Source of the DNA: Listeria immobilis
Lineage (GTDB): Bacteria; Bacillota; Bacilli; Lactobacillales; Listeriaceae
Direction: 5' to 3'
DNA length: 64,000 nucleotides
NCBI RefSeq assembly: GCF_014322765.1
Contig: NZ_JAASTZ010000011.1
Location: 40,724-104,723 of the forward strand
Position numbers and translations under genes: made by a program
Part shown: in pieces, positions 1 through 9,756 of the stretch
How positions within the stretch are numbered: position 1 is the first letter of the stretch
Layout: the number at the start of each line of letters is the position of its first letter
The notes under the pieces: generated by a model
What the model was told of the DNA's origin: nothing
Database searches by the model: none
What the model saw: the letters and a program-made list of their open reading frames with translations, nothing else

Positions 1-3
1 CAT
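1..3 (-). CDS. Start codon of a gene running off the left edge
   Basis: Only the first codon is visible: an ATG on the minus strand at the very edge. It is credible as a gene start because a strong Shine-Dalgarno AAAGGAG lies at 12-18, eight bases upstream, and a sigma-A-like promoter lies at 37-64. The product cannot be read. By gene order in L. monocytogenes it would be the lmo1432 equivalent, which is inference. Confidence 0.6.
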
Positions 4-36
4 CTATTCTGCTCCTTTTATGCGAATTTCTCCCCC

Positions 37-64
37 ACTATACCATATTTGACGTTCAGTTCAA
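37..64 (-). promoter_or_regulatory. Promoter for the left-edge gene
   Basis: On the minus strand the -35 is TTGAAC (59-64), the spacer is 16 bp and the -10 is TATAGT (37-42), preceded by TGG as an extended -10. The -35 lies just upstream of the flavoenzyme stop codon (56-58), so the promoter overlaps the end of that gene. Confidence 0.6.
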
Positions 65-1396
65 AGCAGTTAAATCACTTGCTGGAGATGGATATGCAAA
101 AAGAACGGTTTGTAAATCGGTTAATGTAAGATTTGCTTTCATTAAGAGAGCCATATAGTTAATCATATAATCTGCTTCTTCGCTTAGAAAATGTGCACCT
201 TTTACCTGCTGCGTATTTTTATCGGTTATTATTTTTGCAAGTGCAAGTGATTCATTAGTTCGTTTATAGGTGTACCATTCTGTTGTGTCATGGCTTTTTA
301 TTTCATATTTGTCAGGTTGTTCTTGTGCTTCTGCTATACTAATACCAATGCTTGATAGTTTAGGGCTAGTGAAAACAACACTTGGTATCGCTGGATAGTC
401 TATTGCAACTTGTTTACCAAGAATATTTTCGGCTACAATAGCTGCTTCCATGCTAACAACTGGGGTAAGCGCTGCCCCTTTGGATGCAGCAACATCTCCG
501 CAAGCATAAATATGTGGATTATTTACAGTTTGCAAGTTTTTATTTACACTTATACCTTTTCTAGTATATTCAATCTGTGCATTTTCTAGGTTTAAATGCG
601 CAATATTAGGCGCTCTTCCTGTGGCTCCAATAATTACATCTGTTCGAAGAGAAAAGGAATTTGGACCTGAAATTTCTAATGTATCTGCTTTTTTCTCCAC
701 TTTAGAAATATCTGTATCAAAATGAAAATGAACACCTTCTTCTTTCATCAATGAAACTAGCGCGGCAACAAAATCAGGATCGAATTTTTTTAGAGGTTTA
801 CTATTGTGATGAATTATATGTACCTCTTTTCCAGCAGCTAAAGCTATAGAGGCAAATTCAAAGGAAATATAACCCCCGCCAATAAAAGTGATACTGTCAG
901 GGAGTTCCTGTAAAGACAAGAAATCATCACTTGTTTGGATATATTCGTTTCCTGGTATTTTCATTTTATTTGGTGCTGCTCCGGTAGCTAGGACAATATT
1001 TTTAGCTTTTAATATATCTTCTCCCACTTGTAATGTATTATTTGATTGGAATGCTGCTTTCCCAAAGAAAGTTTCGATTCCACTATCTTGAAAACTCCGC
1101 AAACGCTGCTCTGGAACATCTTCCACAAAGGTTTCTTTAAAAGCCATTAATTCAGTCCAACTTATTGTTGCAGCTTGTTTAATGCCTTTTCCACGTAATC
1201 GTTTTGAAAAATTGGTAGCTTCTGCAGCACCAATAAGTACTTTTTTTGGATCGCATCCTCTAAGTACACAAGTTCCTCCCCAGCTACGTTCTTCTACAAT
1301 AGCTACACTTAAACCTCTACTCCTAGTTTCAAAAGCAACCGTAGTTCCACTTGCTCCGCTTCCGATTACGACAACGTCATATGTATATTCTGTCAA
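56..1396 (-). CDS. Glutathione-disulfide reductase-like flavoprotein
   Basis: Class I pyridine nucleotide-disulfide oxidoreductase of 446 aa, expected to reduce a low-molecular-weight disulfide with NAD(P)H and FAD in the cytosol. Visible are an N-terminal FAD Rossmann motif (VVIGSGASGTT), the redox-active pair GGTCVLRGCDPKK, a second nucleotide motif (FIGGGYISFEFA), the ATG..P and YACGD FAD contacts, and a C-terminal dimerisation domain. Listeria makes glutathione, so glutathione reductase is likely, but substrate choice is inferred. A longer reading frame extends upstream; I chose the TTG at 1394-1396 because AGAAGGAGTG precedes it at good spacing and the domain starts directly after. It lies downstream of the rnjB terminator. 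Confidence 0.85.
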   Translation of the reverse strand: MTEYTYDVVVIGSGASGTTVAFETRSRGLSVAIVEERSWGGTCVLRGCDPKKVLIGAAEATNFSKRLRGKGIKQAATISWTELMAFKETFVEDVPEQRLRSFQDSGIETFFGKAAFQSNNTLQVGEDILKAKNIVLATGAAPNKMKIPGNEYIQTSDDFLSLQELPDSITFIGGGYISFEFASIALAAGKEVHIIHHNSKPLKKFDPDFVAALVSLMKEEGVHFHFDTDISKVEKKADTLEISGPNSFSLRTDVIIGATGRAPNIAHLNLENAQIEYTRKGISVNKNLQTVNNPHIYACGDVAASKGAALTPVVSMEAAIVAENILGKQVAIDYPAIPSVVFTSPKLSSIGISIAEAQEQPDKYEIKSHDTTEWYTYKRTNESLALAKIITDKNTQQVKGAHFLSEEADYMINYMALLMKANLTLTDLQTVLFAYPSPASDLTALN

Positions 1397-1449
1397 TTGA
1401 ATCACTCCTTCTAAATTAGTTTTCCCGTCTATTTTAGTTTTAAACGAAA

Positions 1450-1483
1450 AAACTGCCGCACATTCATGTATGTACAACAGTTT
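1450..1483 (-). terminator. Terminator after rnjB
   Basis: Inverted repeat with 13-bp arms (1450-1462 and 1471-1483, several G-U pairs) followed on the minus strand by a T-rich tract. It begins a few bases after the rnjB stop codon and separates the asd-dapG-dapA-rnjB unit from the flavoprotein gene. Confidence 0.75.
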
Positions 1484-1488
1484 TATTA

Positions 1489-3156
1489 CTATACTTCCAT
1501 AATGATTGGTAAGATCATTGGACGACGCTTGGTTTGCTCAAATAAATAGCGATTTAATTGATCGCGAATATCTTGTTTTAATTTAGCCCATTCAAACCCA
1601 GCTTCTTGTAAATTTTTCTCCACTATTTTTGTCACTACTTTGGATGATTCTTCAATTAAATGCTCGGATTCGCGCACATAGATGAATCCGCGAGAGATAA
1701 TTTCTGGTCCAGAAGTAATTGTTTTTGTTTTTCGATTTAATGTTACTACTACAATAAAAATCCCATCTTCTGAAAGTAATTTGCGGTCTCTTAGGACGAT
1801 ATTACCAACATCTCCTACACCTAATCCATCAATGAGTGTATTACCAGAATATACACGGTTTCCGGCAGTCATTTTATCATTTTTATATTCTAGGATTTCT
1901 CCTTTACCAACGATAAATACATTTGATTTTGGCATGCCAACTTCATGAGCTAGTTTTGCATGACTGATAAGCATACGATATTCACCGTGAACAGGAACAA
2001 AATAACGTGGTTTTAGTAAATTTATCATTAATTTTAAATCTTCTTGACTCGCATGACCAGAAATGAAAAGTGTATTACTCATGGTTAATACTTTTGCTCC
2101 AGCTTTATAGAGCATATCCATTGTTTTAGCCATCATTGTTTCAAGTGATGGAGATGGGGTTGTTGTAATATAAACAGTATCACCAGGTTTGATATTAAAC
2201 TGTGGATGATTTCCTTTTGTCATCAATTTTAGGGATTGGATTGGTTCCCCTAAATTCCCTGTTTCGATAATCGTAATTTCATCATCATTATATTTTTTTA
2301 CATCTTTTAAAGGAATGATTAAATCTTCCTCAATAATTATTTTATCTAGGCTACCAGCAATCTCAAAAACGCGTTCTAACTCTTTACCGACGATAGCTAC
2401 TTTTCGTTTAGTTGCAACGGATGCATCAAGAACCTGTTGTAAACGAATTAAATTGGAAGCAACACAGGCTACAATGATTCTGCCATCTGCCATTCGAAAT
2501 GCATGTCTAATTTCCTCTTCAATCAAGCTATCACTAGAAGTAGTTCCAGGATGTTCTGCTTCAGAGCTATCAGATAATAAGGCAAGTACTCCTTTTTCAC
2601 CAAATTCAGCAATATGGCTTAAATCTGATGCATAACCATCTTGTGCTGATTGATCAAATTTAAAATCTCCAGTGTAGATAATAGAGCCTTCGCTTGTTTC
2701 CAGTACAATCCCAACAGAATCAGGAATAGTGTGTGTTGTGCGGAAAAAAGATACATCAATTTTAGGAAATGATAAAGTAGTGTCCGCATCAACAATATGG
2801 AAATTTTTAAATCTTAGTTTACGATGTTCTTTTAGCGCAGATTTAGCTAGGGCAATAGTTAATTCTGTACCATAAACAGGCGCTTTTACTTTTTGAAGTA
2901 AGTAAGGTAGTGCGCCAATTGCGTCTTCATGGCCATGTGATAGGAAAATCGCTTTAATTCTATCTTTATTTTCTTCTAAATATTTAAAATCTGGGATAAC
3001 AATGTCGATTCCCAGTAATTCATTTTCTGGGAACATTAAGCCAGCATCTAATATAAAGATATCTTCGTCTATTTCTACCACATACAAATTTTTGCCACTT
3101 TCATCGACACCGCCGAGTGGGATGATTTTTATGTTTTTCGCTTTTTTTATTGTCAA
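1489..3156 (-). CDS. rnjB: Ribonuclease J2
   Basis: Beta-CASP metallo-beta-lactamase RNase, 555 aa, the usual RNase J length. It acts in 5'-end RNA processing and decay, normally in complex with RNase J1. Conserved pieces are LDAGLMFPE, THTIPDS, TGDFKFD, SGHASQE and PVHGEYR. The metal motif reads H74-G-H76-E-D78-A79 where J1-type enzymes have His at the last position, which marks this as the J2 paralogue with a degenerate site. Position after dapA is the same as for B. subtilis rnjB. Start is TTG with AGGAGG upstream; only 19 bp separate it from dapA, so it is probably cotranscribed with the lysine-branch genes. Confidence 0.9.
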   Translation of the reverse strand: MTIKKAKNIKIIPLGGVDESGKNLYVVEIDEDIFILDAGLMFPENELLGIDIVIPDFKYLEENKDRIKAIFLSHGHEDAIGALPYLLQKVKAPVYGTELTIALAKSALKEHRKLRFKNFHIVDADTTLSFPKIDVSFFRTTHTIPDSVGIVLETSEGSIIYTGDFKFDQSAQDGYASDLSHIAEFGEKGVLALLSDSSEAEHPGTTSSDSLIEEEIRHAFRMADGRIIVACVASNLIRLQQVLDASVATKRKVAIVGKELERVFEIAGSLDKIIIEEDLIIPLKDVKKYNDDEITIIETGNLGEPIQSLKLMTKGNHPQFNIKPGDTVYITTTPSPSLETMMAKTMDMLYKAGAKVLTMSNTLFISGHASQEDLKLMINLLKPRYFVPVHGEYRMLISHAKLAHEVGMPKSNVFIVGKGEILEYKNDKMTAGNRVYSGNTLIDGLGVGDVGNIVLRDRKLLSEDGIFIVVVTLNRKTKTITSGPEIISRGFIYVRESEHLIEESSKVVTKIVEKNLQEAGFEWAKLKQDIRDQLNRYLFEQTKRRPMILPIIMEV

Positions 3157-3175
3157 AGCGTAGACCTCCTTTGAA

Positions 3176-4057
3176 CTATTTAGAAAGTCCTTCTAATATA
3201 GCTTGTAATTTCGTTCCTTGTGCAGCGTTTAAATCTACTAGGGGCAATCTAACTGGACCAACATTAACTCCTTGTTGGTTTAATAGATATTTTGTTGGCG
3301 CTGGATTTGGTACAGCAAAAAGTTCATTCATTAGTGGAAGTAAATTGCGATGAATGCTCGCAGCTTTTTGAACGTCCCCTTTTTCAAACGCTTGTATCAT
3401 TTCCTGCATTTCATTTCCAACAAGATGACTTGCAACAGAAATAACACCATGTCCGCCAACTGATAATATTGGTAATGTTAAACTATCATCACCACTATAT
3501 ACTAAGAAATCATCGGAAGTTCCAGCAATAATCGCACTAATATTATCTAAATTACCGCTTGATTCTTTTACCCCAATAATATTAGGTAGAGCAGCTAAAC
3601 GAATAATTGTTTCTGGTTCGATATTTACGACACTACGTCCAGGAATATTGTAAATAACAACTGGTAGGTCAGATGCTTCTGCTACTGCAGCAAAATGAGC
3701 ATATAAACCATCTTGATTTGGTTTATTATAATATGGCGCAACAATTAATACGGCATCAATTCCACCTAGTTCTGCTACTTCATTCGTAAATGCAATTGTT
3801 TCTGCTGTATTGTTTGAACCAGTACCAGCGATTAATTTTGCACGTCCATCATTTGTTTCAATAACTTGACGGAATAATTTTATTTTTTCATCATGTGATA
3901 AAGTGGGTGATTCGCCAGTCGTACCAGCAATTACTAAACCATCTGAGCCATTTTCGATTAAGTGGTTCACAAGATGATGAATTCTTTTTTTGCATACTTT
4001 ATTTTTTTCTGGGTGAATTGGTGTCACCATTGCTGTAATAACTTTTCCTAAATCCAT
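3176..4057 (-). CDS. dapA: 4-hydroxy-tetrahydrodipicolinate synthase
   Basis: Condenses pyruvate with aspartate semialdehyde, the first step specific to diaminopimelate and lysine. It has 293 aa with the aldolase-class TIM barrel. The Schiff-base lysine is K164 (GVKESSGN), the catalytic tyrosine Y136 and the R141 substrate contact lie in YNIPGRS, and the substrate loop AGTTGESPTL is at 44-53. It follows dapG by 14 bp in an asd-dapG-dapA-rnjB unit, so the enzyme sits next to those making its substrate. Confidence 0.96.
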   Translation of the reverse strand: MDLGKVITAMVTPIHPEKNKVCKKRIHHLVNHLIENGSDGLVIAGTTGESPTLSHDEKIKLFRQVIETNDGRAKLIAGTGSNNTAETIAFTNEVAELGGIDAVLIVAPYYNKPNQDGLYAHFAAVAEASDLPVVIYNIPGRSVVNIEPETIIRLAALPNIIGVKESSGNLDNISAIIAGTSDDFLVYSGDDSLTLPILSVGGHGVISVASHLVGNEMQEMIQAFEKGDVQKAASIHRNLLPLMNELFAVPNPAPTKYLLNQQGVNVGPVRLPLVDLNAAQGTKLQAILEGLSK

Positions 4058-4071
4058 CTTTCTTTTCCTCC

Positions 4072-5283
4072 TTACTTAATTTCTAAACAAAATATGTCAT
4101 GAAGGGCATTGACTGCCGAAATTAAGTCCTCTTCTCTTACTAATACCCAAATAGTAGTGTGACTATCCGCTGATTGTAAAATTGGTATATTTTTTTCAGA
4201 TAATGCAGCTACTATTTTAGCTGTTACTCCAGGAACTCCAGTTATTCCAGCTCCAACAATAGAAACCTTCGCACAAGATTCACGGACATTTGTTTGTAAA
4301 CCGGCTTCTGCTAAAAGTACTTTTACTAGTTGACGTTTTTCTTCTGGAACCGTGAAAACAACGGAATTCGTTGATATATTGATAAAGTCCAGACTTATGC
4401 CAGCATCTGCCAGTATTTTGAAAGCTAGTTGTTGTGTTTTTACTGTGTCTGTTAAAATTGATACCTGTGTTAGATTTGTTACATGAGCCACTCCTGTTAC
4501 CAAGCGTTCTTTGACATCGAAATGATCAACTTCATCTGCTAAAGACGTAACAAGTGTTCCAGTAGACTCTAAATAAGTAGAACGAATCCGCATTGGGATC
4601 TTAGCAGTCATAGCAATTTCTACAGCACGCGGGTGAATAACTTTGGCACCTTGATAGGCCATGTTGCTTACTTCATTATAGCTTACTCTTGGAAGTGAAC
4701 GAGCATGCTCCACAATACGAGGATCTGCCGTCATCATTCCGTCTACATCAGTAAAGATATCAATATAGTCAGCTTGTAAAGAAACGCCAAGGGCAGCAGC
4801 AGAAGTATCGCTACCACCACGACCAAGTGTTGTAATATCGCCGTTCTCTGCCATACCTTGAAATCCAGCAACCACTGCAACATCAAGTGATTTAAGTGCA
4901 TTTTGGATTCTGGCGGTATCCACTTTTGTAATTTTAGCATTTAGATGGTTACTTGAGGTAATAATACCTGCTTGGCCGCCAGAAAATGATTCGGCTTTAA
5001 TATTTGCTTCTTTTAACATATTGGTAAATACTGAAGCAGAAATAGTTTCACCAACCGAAAGCAGTGTATCCTGTTCTCTAGCAGACAATTTTGTTTCTTT
5101 TGCACCAATCAATTCTAATAGTGTATCTGTTGCATAAGGGTCACCATATCGCCCAATTGCAGAGACTACAACCACAACTTTGTAGCCATCTTTAAGTGCA
5201 CGTTTTATGTGATCAAATGCCATTAACCTAATTTTTTCATTTTGGACAGATGTACCGCCAAATTTTTGTACGATGATTTTCAT
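4072..5283 (-). CDS. dapG: Aspartokinase I (diaminopimelate-type)
   Basis: Phosphorylates aspartate, opening the lysine/threonine/methionine/diaminopimelate family. It has 403 aa with an N-terminal amino-acid kinase domain (KFGGTSV at the start, TTLGRGGSDTSA in the middle) and two C-terminal ACT domains from about residue 265. Its place between asd and dapA matches B. subtilis dapG, the isozyme inhibited by meso-diaminopimelate. That specificity is inferred from synteny rather than visible residues. Start ATG, 21 bp after asd. Confidence 0.94.
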   Translation of the reverse strand: MKIIVQKFGGTSVQNEKIRLMAFDHIKRALKDGYKVVVVVSAIGRYGDPYATDTLLELIGAKETKLSAREQDTLLSVGETISASVFTNMLKEANIKAESFSGGQAGIITSSNHLNAKITKVDTARIQNALKSLDVAVVAGFQGMAENGDITTLGRGGSDTSAAALGVSLQADYIDIFTDVDGMMTADPRIVEHARSLPRVSYNEVSNMAYQGAKVIHPRAVEIAMTAKIPMRIRSTYLESTGTLVTSLADEVDHFDVKERLVTGVAHVTNLTQVSILTDTVKTQQLAFKILADAGISLDFINISTNSVVFTVPEEKRQLVKVLLAEAGLQTNVRESCAKVSIVGAGITGVPGVTAKIVAALSEKNIPILQSADSHTTIWVLVREEDLISAVNALHDIFCLEIK

Positions 5284-5304
5284 TTCTTACACCTCAAAAT
5301 AGCT

Positions 5305-6348
5305 TTAAATAATCGCTAATTTTACTAAACTTTCAGCGATTTGAATAGAATTCCAAGCAGCCCCTTTTAGTAAATTATCGGAAACAATCCACATATGGAA
5401 GCCTTTTGTGTCATCTAAGTCAGCACGAACTCGACCAACAAATACTTCTTTTTTTCCAGCGGCATAAATTGCTTGCGGATATAGTTGGTTGGCAGGATCA
5501 TCTTCTAAAATAACTCCAGGAGCAGTTTTTAGGATGTTTTGAATAGCTGTAGCATTTACTCCTTCTTTGTCTACTTCAATATAAACACTTTCGGAATGTC
5601 CACTTACTACTGGAATACGAACACAAGTAGCTGCTACTTTCATGCTAGCATCTTCCATGATTTTTTTCGTTTCATTGATCATTTTCATTTCTTCGTATGT
5701 ATAATCATTTTCCGTGAAAACATCAATTTGTGGTAGAGCATTAAAGGCGATTGGATAGTGTTTTTTATCCCCTTTTACTGGCATGATTTCAGGGGTAAAG
5801 GCTTTATTGTCTAACACAGCTCTACTACCTTCTTGTAATTCTTGAATAGCACTTACTCCAGAACCAGAAACAGCTTGATAGGTGGAAACAATCACTCTAT
5901 TTAAACCAAAAGCTTTTCGAATCGGTTCGAGCGCTGTCACCATTTGAATTGTAGAACAGTTTGGATTCGCGATAATCCCGTTATGTGAATGAAGTGCTTG
6001 TTCGTTTACTTCAGGAACTACCAATGGAACAGTCGGGTCCATTCGATACGCACTTGTATTGTCAATAACAATTGCTCCACGTTGAACAGCTTCTTTAGCT
6101 AATGCTTTAGAGACAGAACCTCCAGCACTAAATAAAGCAATATCAACACCTTCAAAACTTTCTGGTTTCGCTTCTTGAATCGTTATTTCTTCATCACGGA
6201 ATATTAATTTTTTTCCTGCAGAGCGAGCTGAAGACAAGAACGAAACTTGCTTTATCTTAAAAGTCGCCGCCTCTTCTAGTAATTCAATCATTTGAGTACC
6301 AACTGCACCAGTAGCGCCTACAACTGCGACATGATAACTTTTTGTCAT
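5305..6348 (-). CDS. asd: Aspartate-semialdehyde dehydrogenase
   Basis: NADPH-dependent reduction of aspartyl phosphate to aspartate semialdehyde. It has 347 aa, with the N-terminal nucleotide motif [11 protein letters not shown], the catalytic cysteine in NPNCSTIQM, the SYQAVSGSG segment and the [10 protein letters not shown] substrate-binding region. It is first gene of asd-dapG-dapA-rnjB, with AAGGAGG upstream and an extended -10 promoter about 80 bp before the start. Confidence 0.96.
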   Translation of the reverse strand: MTKSYHVAVVGATGAVGTQMIELLEEAATFKIKQVSFLSSARSAGKKLIFRDEEITIQEAKPESFEGVDIALFSAGGSVSKALAKEAVQRGAIVIDNTSAYRMDPTVPLVVPEVNEQALHSHNGIIANPNCSTIQMVTALEPIRKAFGLNRVIVSTYQAVSGSGVSAIQELQEGSRAVLDNKAFTPEIMPVKGDKKHYPIAFNALPQIDVFTENDYTYEEMKMINETKKIMEDASMKVAATCVRIPVVSGHSESVYIEVDKEGVNATAIQNILKTAPGVILEDDPANQLYPQAIYAAGKKEVFVGRVRADLDDTKGFHMWIVSDNLLKGAAWNSIQIAESLVKLAII

Positions 6349-6426
6349 TGTTTACAATTCCTCCTTCAAATTCATCCTCTTATCTCTGCATTAAAACAGA
6401 AATCTGGTTAATTTTACACTTACTTC

Positions 6427-6435
6427 ATCATACCA
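6427..6435 (-). promoter_or_regulatory. Extended -10 promoter upstream of asd
   Basis: Minus strand TGG immediately followed by TATGAT (6427-6432). No good -35 is seen at 16-18 bp, so this would be an extended -10 promoter for the asd operon. Confidence 0.5.
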
Positions 6436-6512
6436 TAAAAGGAGCTATTTCGCAGTTTTTTATGTGTGTTTGCGTTTATTTTTTTAATTGTTTGTCAGTT
6501 TATATTAAAAAA

Positions 6513-6540
6513 AACCACTTTCGCAAAAATGAAAGTGGTT
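6513..6540 (-). terminator. Terminator after the PBP gene
   Basis: Ten-bp perfect arms (6513-6522 and 6531-6540) with an 8-nt loop, followed on the minus strand by a run of eight T. It lies directly beyond the PBP stop codon. Confidence 0.9.
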
Positions 6541-6546
6541 TTTTGG

Positions 6547-8712
6547 TTAATTTTCGGTTTGTTTTGACTGAGCTTCTGCTGCTTCTTTTTTGTTATTGAT
6601 AGGTTGTTCTACTTTAGAATCGCTTTTATTTGCTTTTGCGCGTTCTTGTTTTAGTTCAAAATATTTATCGAATACTTCTTTGGAAATGGTCATATTCGTT
6701 TTGTGATCCGTACCATACGGACGATAAATCCAAGGAACAACAACGGATATAGCAATTTCTGGTTTTTTGACTGGTGCGTAACCTACAAACGTAGTATTCC
6801 ACACACTAGCCATTTTATTTCCTTCTTTCGGTCCATCATAAAAGGCATCCGCAGTCCCTGTTTTACCAGCAACATCGTATTCGCTAGAAGTAAAGACTGT
6901 TCTAGCAGTACCCGTTGAACCATGTGTTACTTCATAGAATCCTTGTTGTACGGTTTTCATATCGCTCTCTGAAACGCCAATTTTGTTTAACACTTTAGGC
7001 TCATTGGAGGTTGCGAGAGTTCCGACAGTATCACCATTTGTACTTGGATTTCTAATTTCTTTTAACATGCTTGGGGCAATTCTTGAGCCGCCATTAGCAA
7101 TAGTTGAAACGTATTGTGCCATTTGTAGTGGTGTATAGGAATCGTATTGTCCAATAGCAAAGTCGAGAATTTTACCAATTGTTTGGTCATCCCCTTTGTA
7201 ACCAGTTTGTTCTCCTGGTAGGTCGATTCCGGTTTTTACACCTAGCCCAAATTGATTGTAATAATAACGCATATCATCAAAAGTACTTAATGGTGCTTTT
7301 AGCGGGCCGTTTGGAACATATTTAGCGCCCCCCATTTTCATAGCTACTTGATACATATAGGAGTTAGATGAAATTTCTAGTGCACCAATTGGGTCAAGTG
7401 GTCGGTTACCAGCTCCAGTTCTGTTAAACCAAGAACTCTTTGGTTTCGTTCCTTTTAGTGCAATTGGTTGATCAGTAAATACTGTGTCTTTTGTGATAGC
7501 ACCATCCATAATACCGCCTAAGATGGTAGAGCCTTTCACTGCCGAGCCCATGGCATATGCAGTAGTAAATGTCCCAAGTGAGTAGTCTTCAAATTTGCCT
7601 TTTTCATTTAGTTTTTGTCCAGCAAGCGCAAGAACTTCACCAGAATATGGATCCATAGCAACAACGAAGGCACGGTCAAATAAATCAGAACCGCCATATT
7701 GTTTTCCTTGTGAAATATTTTTACGCAAGATTTCTTCTACTGCTTTTTGGAACTCAACATCTACAGAAAGAACTAAATCTTTTCCTTTAGAACCTTCATA
7801 TTTGCTGACTGTTTCAATAATATTCCCTTTAGAATCTAGTACGCTTTCCGATTGTGATTTGGATCCTGCAAGCACGCTTTCGTATTGTGCTTCTAAATAA
7901 CTTTTACCTACACGATCATTACGACTATACCCCTGCGATAAATAGTATTCCGCCTTATCTTTTGGCAAACCTTCTTTTGCACTAGATACGGAACCTAAAA
8001 TAGAGCGTAATGTTTCATCGTATGTGTAATAACGATTCCAATCCGTTGTTGTATCAACTCCTGGCAAGCTATCCATGTTTTCACTAACACGTGCAATTTC
8101 TTCATCAGTAACATCTTTATTCTTCACTACTGATTCAGTCATTGCATATCCAGTAGTCATTTTTTTATAGATGGTCGCAACTTTTAAGTCTTCTTTACTA
8201 AGACTGTCAATATCTGCTTGTGTAACATTTTCTACTTGAATCTTGTATGCTTTCGAAGCTTCTAGTGCTTGCTCCTTGGCAGAAAGACGGTTTAAAGACT
8301 CTGTTTGGTGTGTTAAAATCCAGTAATCTTGTAAATCACGCTCTGTTAATTTCTCTGGCTCAACAGTTATTAACTTTTCAAGTGTTTGAGCAACATGTAG
8401 CGTTTCTGATGTTTCTGTTTGCTGACTTCGTGTGTAAGTGATTGATTTAACCGCTGAATTTCCGACTAATAAATTGTAGTTGCGGTCATAAATACTTCCA
8501 CGTGGAACATTTTTTGAAACAGTTACGTTATCTGTCTCTTCTAATTGCCGTTTGTACGTATCCCCTTGAACGATTTGAACAATACCTAATCGTAAAATTA
8601 AAACAGAGAATAATATAAAAATAATAAAGAATAGAATATTTAAACGTAATGGAATAATGGCGCGTTTTTTCTTAGTGGAATCTTTTTTCTTTTTTCTAAA
8701 ATTTAGTTTCAC
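6547..8712 (-). CDS. Class B penicillin-binding protein (transpeptidase)
   Basis: Monofunctional peptidoglycan transpeptidase of 721 aa. A basic cytoplasmic N-terminus (residues 1-20) precedes one membrane anchor at about 23-45, then the PBP dimerisation domain and the transpeptidase domain. The active-site triad is visible: S-A-V-K near residue 389, S-S-N near 448 and K-T-G near 616. The C-terminus is a charged linker. It lies next to sodA as B. subtilis pbpA (PBP2A, rod elongation) does, and is the lmo1438 equivalent. The elongation role is inferred from that synteny. Start is GTG with GAGGT nine bases upstream. Confidence 0.9.
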   Translation of the reverse strand: MKLNFRKKKKDSTKKKRAIIPLRLNILFFIIFILFSVLILRLGIVQIVQGDTYKRQLEETDNVTVSKNVPRGSIYDRNYNLLVGNSAVKSITYTRSQQTETSETLHVAQTLEKLITVEPEKLTERDLQDYWILTHQTESLNRLSAKEQALEASKAYKIQVENVTQADIDSLSKEDLKVATIYKKMTTGYAMTESVVKNKDVTDEEIARVSENMDSLPGVDTTTDWNRYYTYDETLRSILGSVSSAKEGLPKDKAEYYLSQGYSRNDRVGKSYLEAQYESVLAGSKSQSESVLDSKGNIIETVSKYEGSKGKDLVLSVDVEFQKAVEEILRKNISQGKQYGGSDLFDRAFVVAMDPYSGEVLALAGQKLNEKGKFEDYSLGTFTTAYAMGSAVKGSTILGGIMDGAITKDTVFTDQPIALKGTKPKSSWFNRTGAGNRPLDPIGALEISSNSYMYQVAMKMGGAKYVPNGPLKAPLSTFDDMRYYYNQFGLGVKTGIDLPGEQTGYKGDDQTIGKILDFAIGQYDSYTPLQMAQYVSTIANGGSRIAPSMLKEIRNPSTNGDTVGTLATSNEPKVLNKIGVSESDMKTVQQGFYEVTHGSTGTARTVFTSSEYDVAGKTGTADAFYDGPKEGNKMASVWNTTFVGYAPVKKPEIAISVVVPWIYRPYGTDHKTNMTISKEVFDKYFELKQERAKANKSDSKVEQPINNKKEAAEAQSKQTEN

Positions 8713-8814
8713 GCAAAGTTACCTCACTTTTCAATAATACCTTTCCCTATTGTAGCTGAAAAACCGTCATTTTTCCACTGTAAGTTTATTAGAAATTCAT
8801 TAGAAATAAAAAAA

Positions 8815-8832
8815 GACCCACCTAAGTGAGCC
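8815..8832 (-). terminator. Terminator after sodA
   Basis: Seven-bp stem (8815-8821/8826-8832, with G-U pairs) followed on the minus strand by seven T. It is ten bases beyond the sodA stop. Confidence 0.75.
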
Positions 8833-8841
8833 TTCTAGTTA

Positions 8842-9450
8842 TTATTTTGCTGCGTCAAAGCGTTTGTTTGCTTCATCCCAGTTAATTACATTCCAAAATG
8901 TGTCAATGTATTCAGGACGACGATTTTGGAATTTAAGGTAGTAAGCATGTTCCCAAACATCTAAGCCAAGAACAGGAGTTTTACCTTCGCTAAGTGGAGA
9001 ATCTTGATTAGCAGTTGAAACGATTTCTAGTTTACCGTTGTTCACTACTAGCCATGCCCAACCTGAACCAAAACGCGCTGCTGCTGCCGCATTGAATTTT
9101 TCTTTGAAATCATCAAATGTGCCAAATTCGCTTTCGATTGCTGATTTTAAGTTACCAGTTGGAGCACCACCACCATTTGGGCTAAGAATAGACCAGAATA
9201 AAGTATGGTTAGCATGACCACCACCATGGTTACGTACAGCACCACGAATTTCTTCAGGAACACTATTTAAATTAGCAACTAATTCTTCTGCAGTTTTGTT
9301 TGCAAGGTCTGGATGTCCTGCAACTGCTTCATTTAGTTTTGTTACATAAGTATTGTGGTGCTTTGTATAATGAATTTCCATTGTTTCTTTGTCAAAATTC
9401 GGTTCCAAAGCATCATAAGTATAAGGTAATTTTGGTAATTCGTAAGTCAT
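8842..9450 (-). CDS. sodA: Superoxide dismutase (Mn/Fe family)
   Basis: Dismutates superoxide to oxygen and hydrogen peroxide. It has 202 aa, the typical length. The four metal ligands are visible as H27, H82 ([10 protein letters not shown]), D164 and H168 (DVWEHAYY). It is a cytosolic, usually dimeric enzyme; Listeria has one Sod, generally described as Mn-dependent. It is monocistronic here, with AGGAGGAA upstream and its own terminator. I could not identify a convincing promoter, though two direct copies of ATAGAAC lie upstream at about 9517-9537. Confidence 0.97.
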   Translation of the reverse strand: MTYELPKLPYTYDALEPNFDKETMEIHYTKHHNTYVTKLNEAVAGHPDLANKTAEELVANLNSVPEEIRGAVRNHGGGHANHTLFWSILSPNGGGAPTGNLKSAIESEFGTFDDFKEKFNAAAAARFGSGWAWLVVNNGKLEIVSTANQDSPLSEGKTPVLGLDVWEHAYYLKFQNRRPEYIDTFWNVINWDEANKRFDAAK

Positions 9451-9756
9451 AAAAAATTCCTCCTCGGATAGTTTATTATTTATGTGAAAAGAAATTAGCT
9501 TATAAGGCGAAAGTTATAGAACCTATTTCCATAGAACTATGTAACACCTTAAATAACGTTTCTCTTTACACCATTTAGCCTACCACGACCTAGATATGCT
9601 TGCAATTTTTCTGCTTAGTGATGTTTCAATATTGATTTTGCAATCATTTCAAGCTATGATTAAGGTTAGGTGGAAAAGAACATCCTTTTGCACATACAGG
9701 TATCTTTTTCCCGAAAAACGAAAAGTTAAACCATTAGGCGAGGTGTTGAAAAAAGA
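9451..9756. other. Divergent intergenic region, sodA / DUF1189 gene
   Basis: A 306-bp gap without a coding frame. It holds the sodA ribosome-binding site at the left, the plus-strand promoter at 9632-9660, and the DUF1189 gene Shine-Dalgarno (GGCGAGGTG) near 9738-9745. Two direct ATAGAAC repeats lie near 9517-9537. I see no RNA gene or transposon trace. Confidence 0.6.
9632..9660 (+). promoter_or_regulatory. Promoter for the DUF1189 gene
   Basis: -35 TTGATT (9632-9637), 17-bp spacer, -10 TATGAT (9655-9660). It is about 95 bp upstream of the ATG. Confidence 0.6.

Noticed and set aside
888..1400. Plus-strand open frames opposite the flavoprotein gene
   Set aside because: They are antisense shadows without ribosome-binding sites and lie opposite strongly conserved coding sequence.
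9510..9540. Two ATAGAAC direct repeats upstream of sodA as a regulator site
   Set aside because: Only two seven-base copies without a matching known box, and the sodA promoter itself could not be placed.
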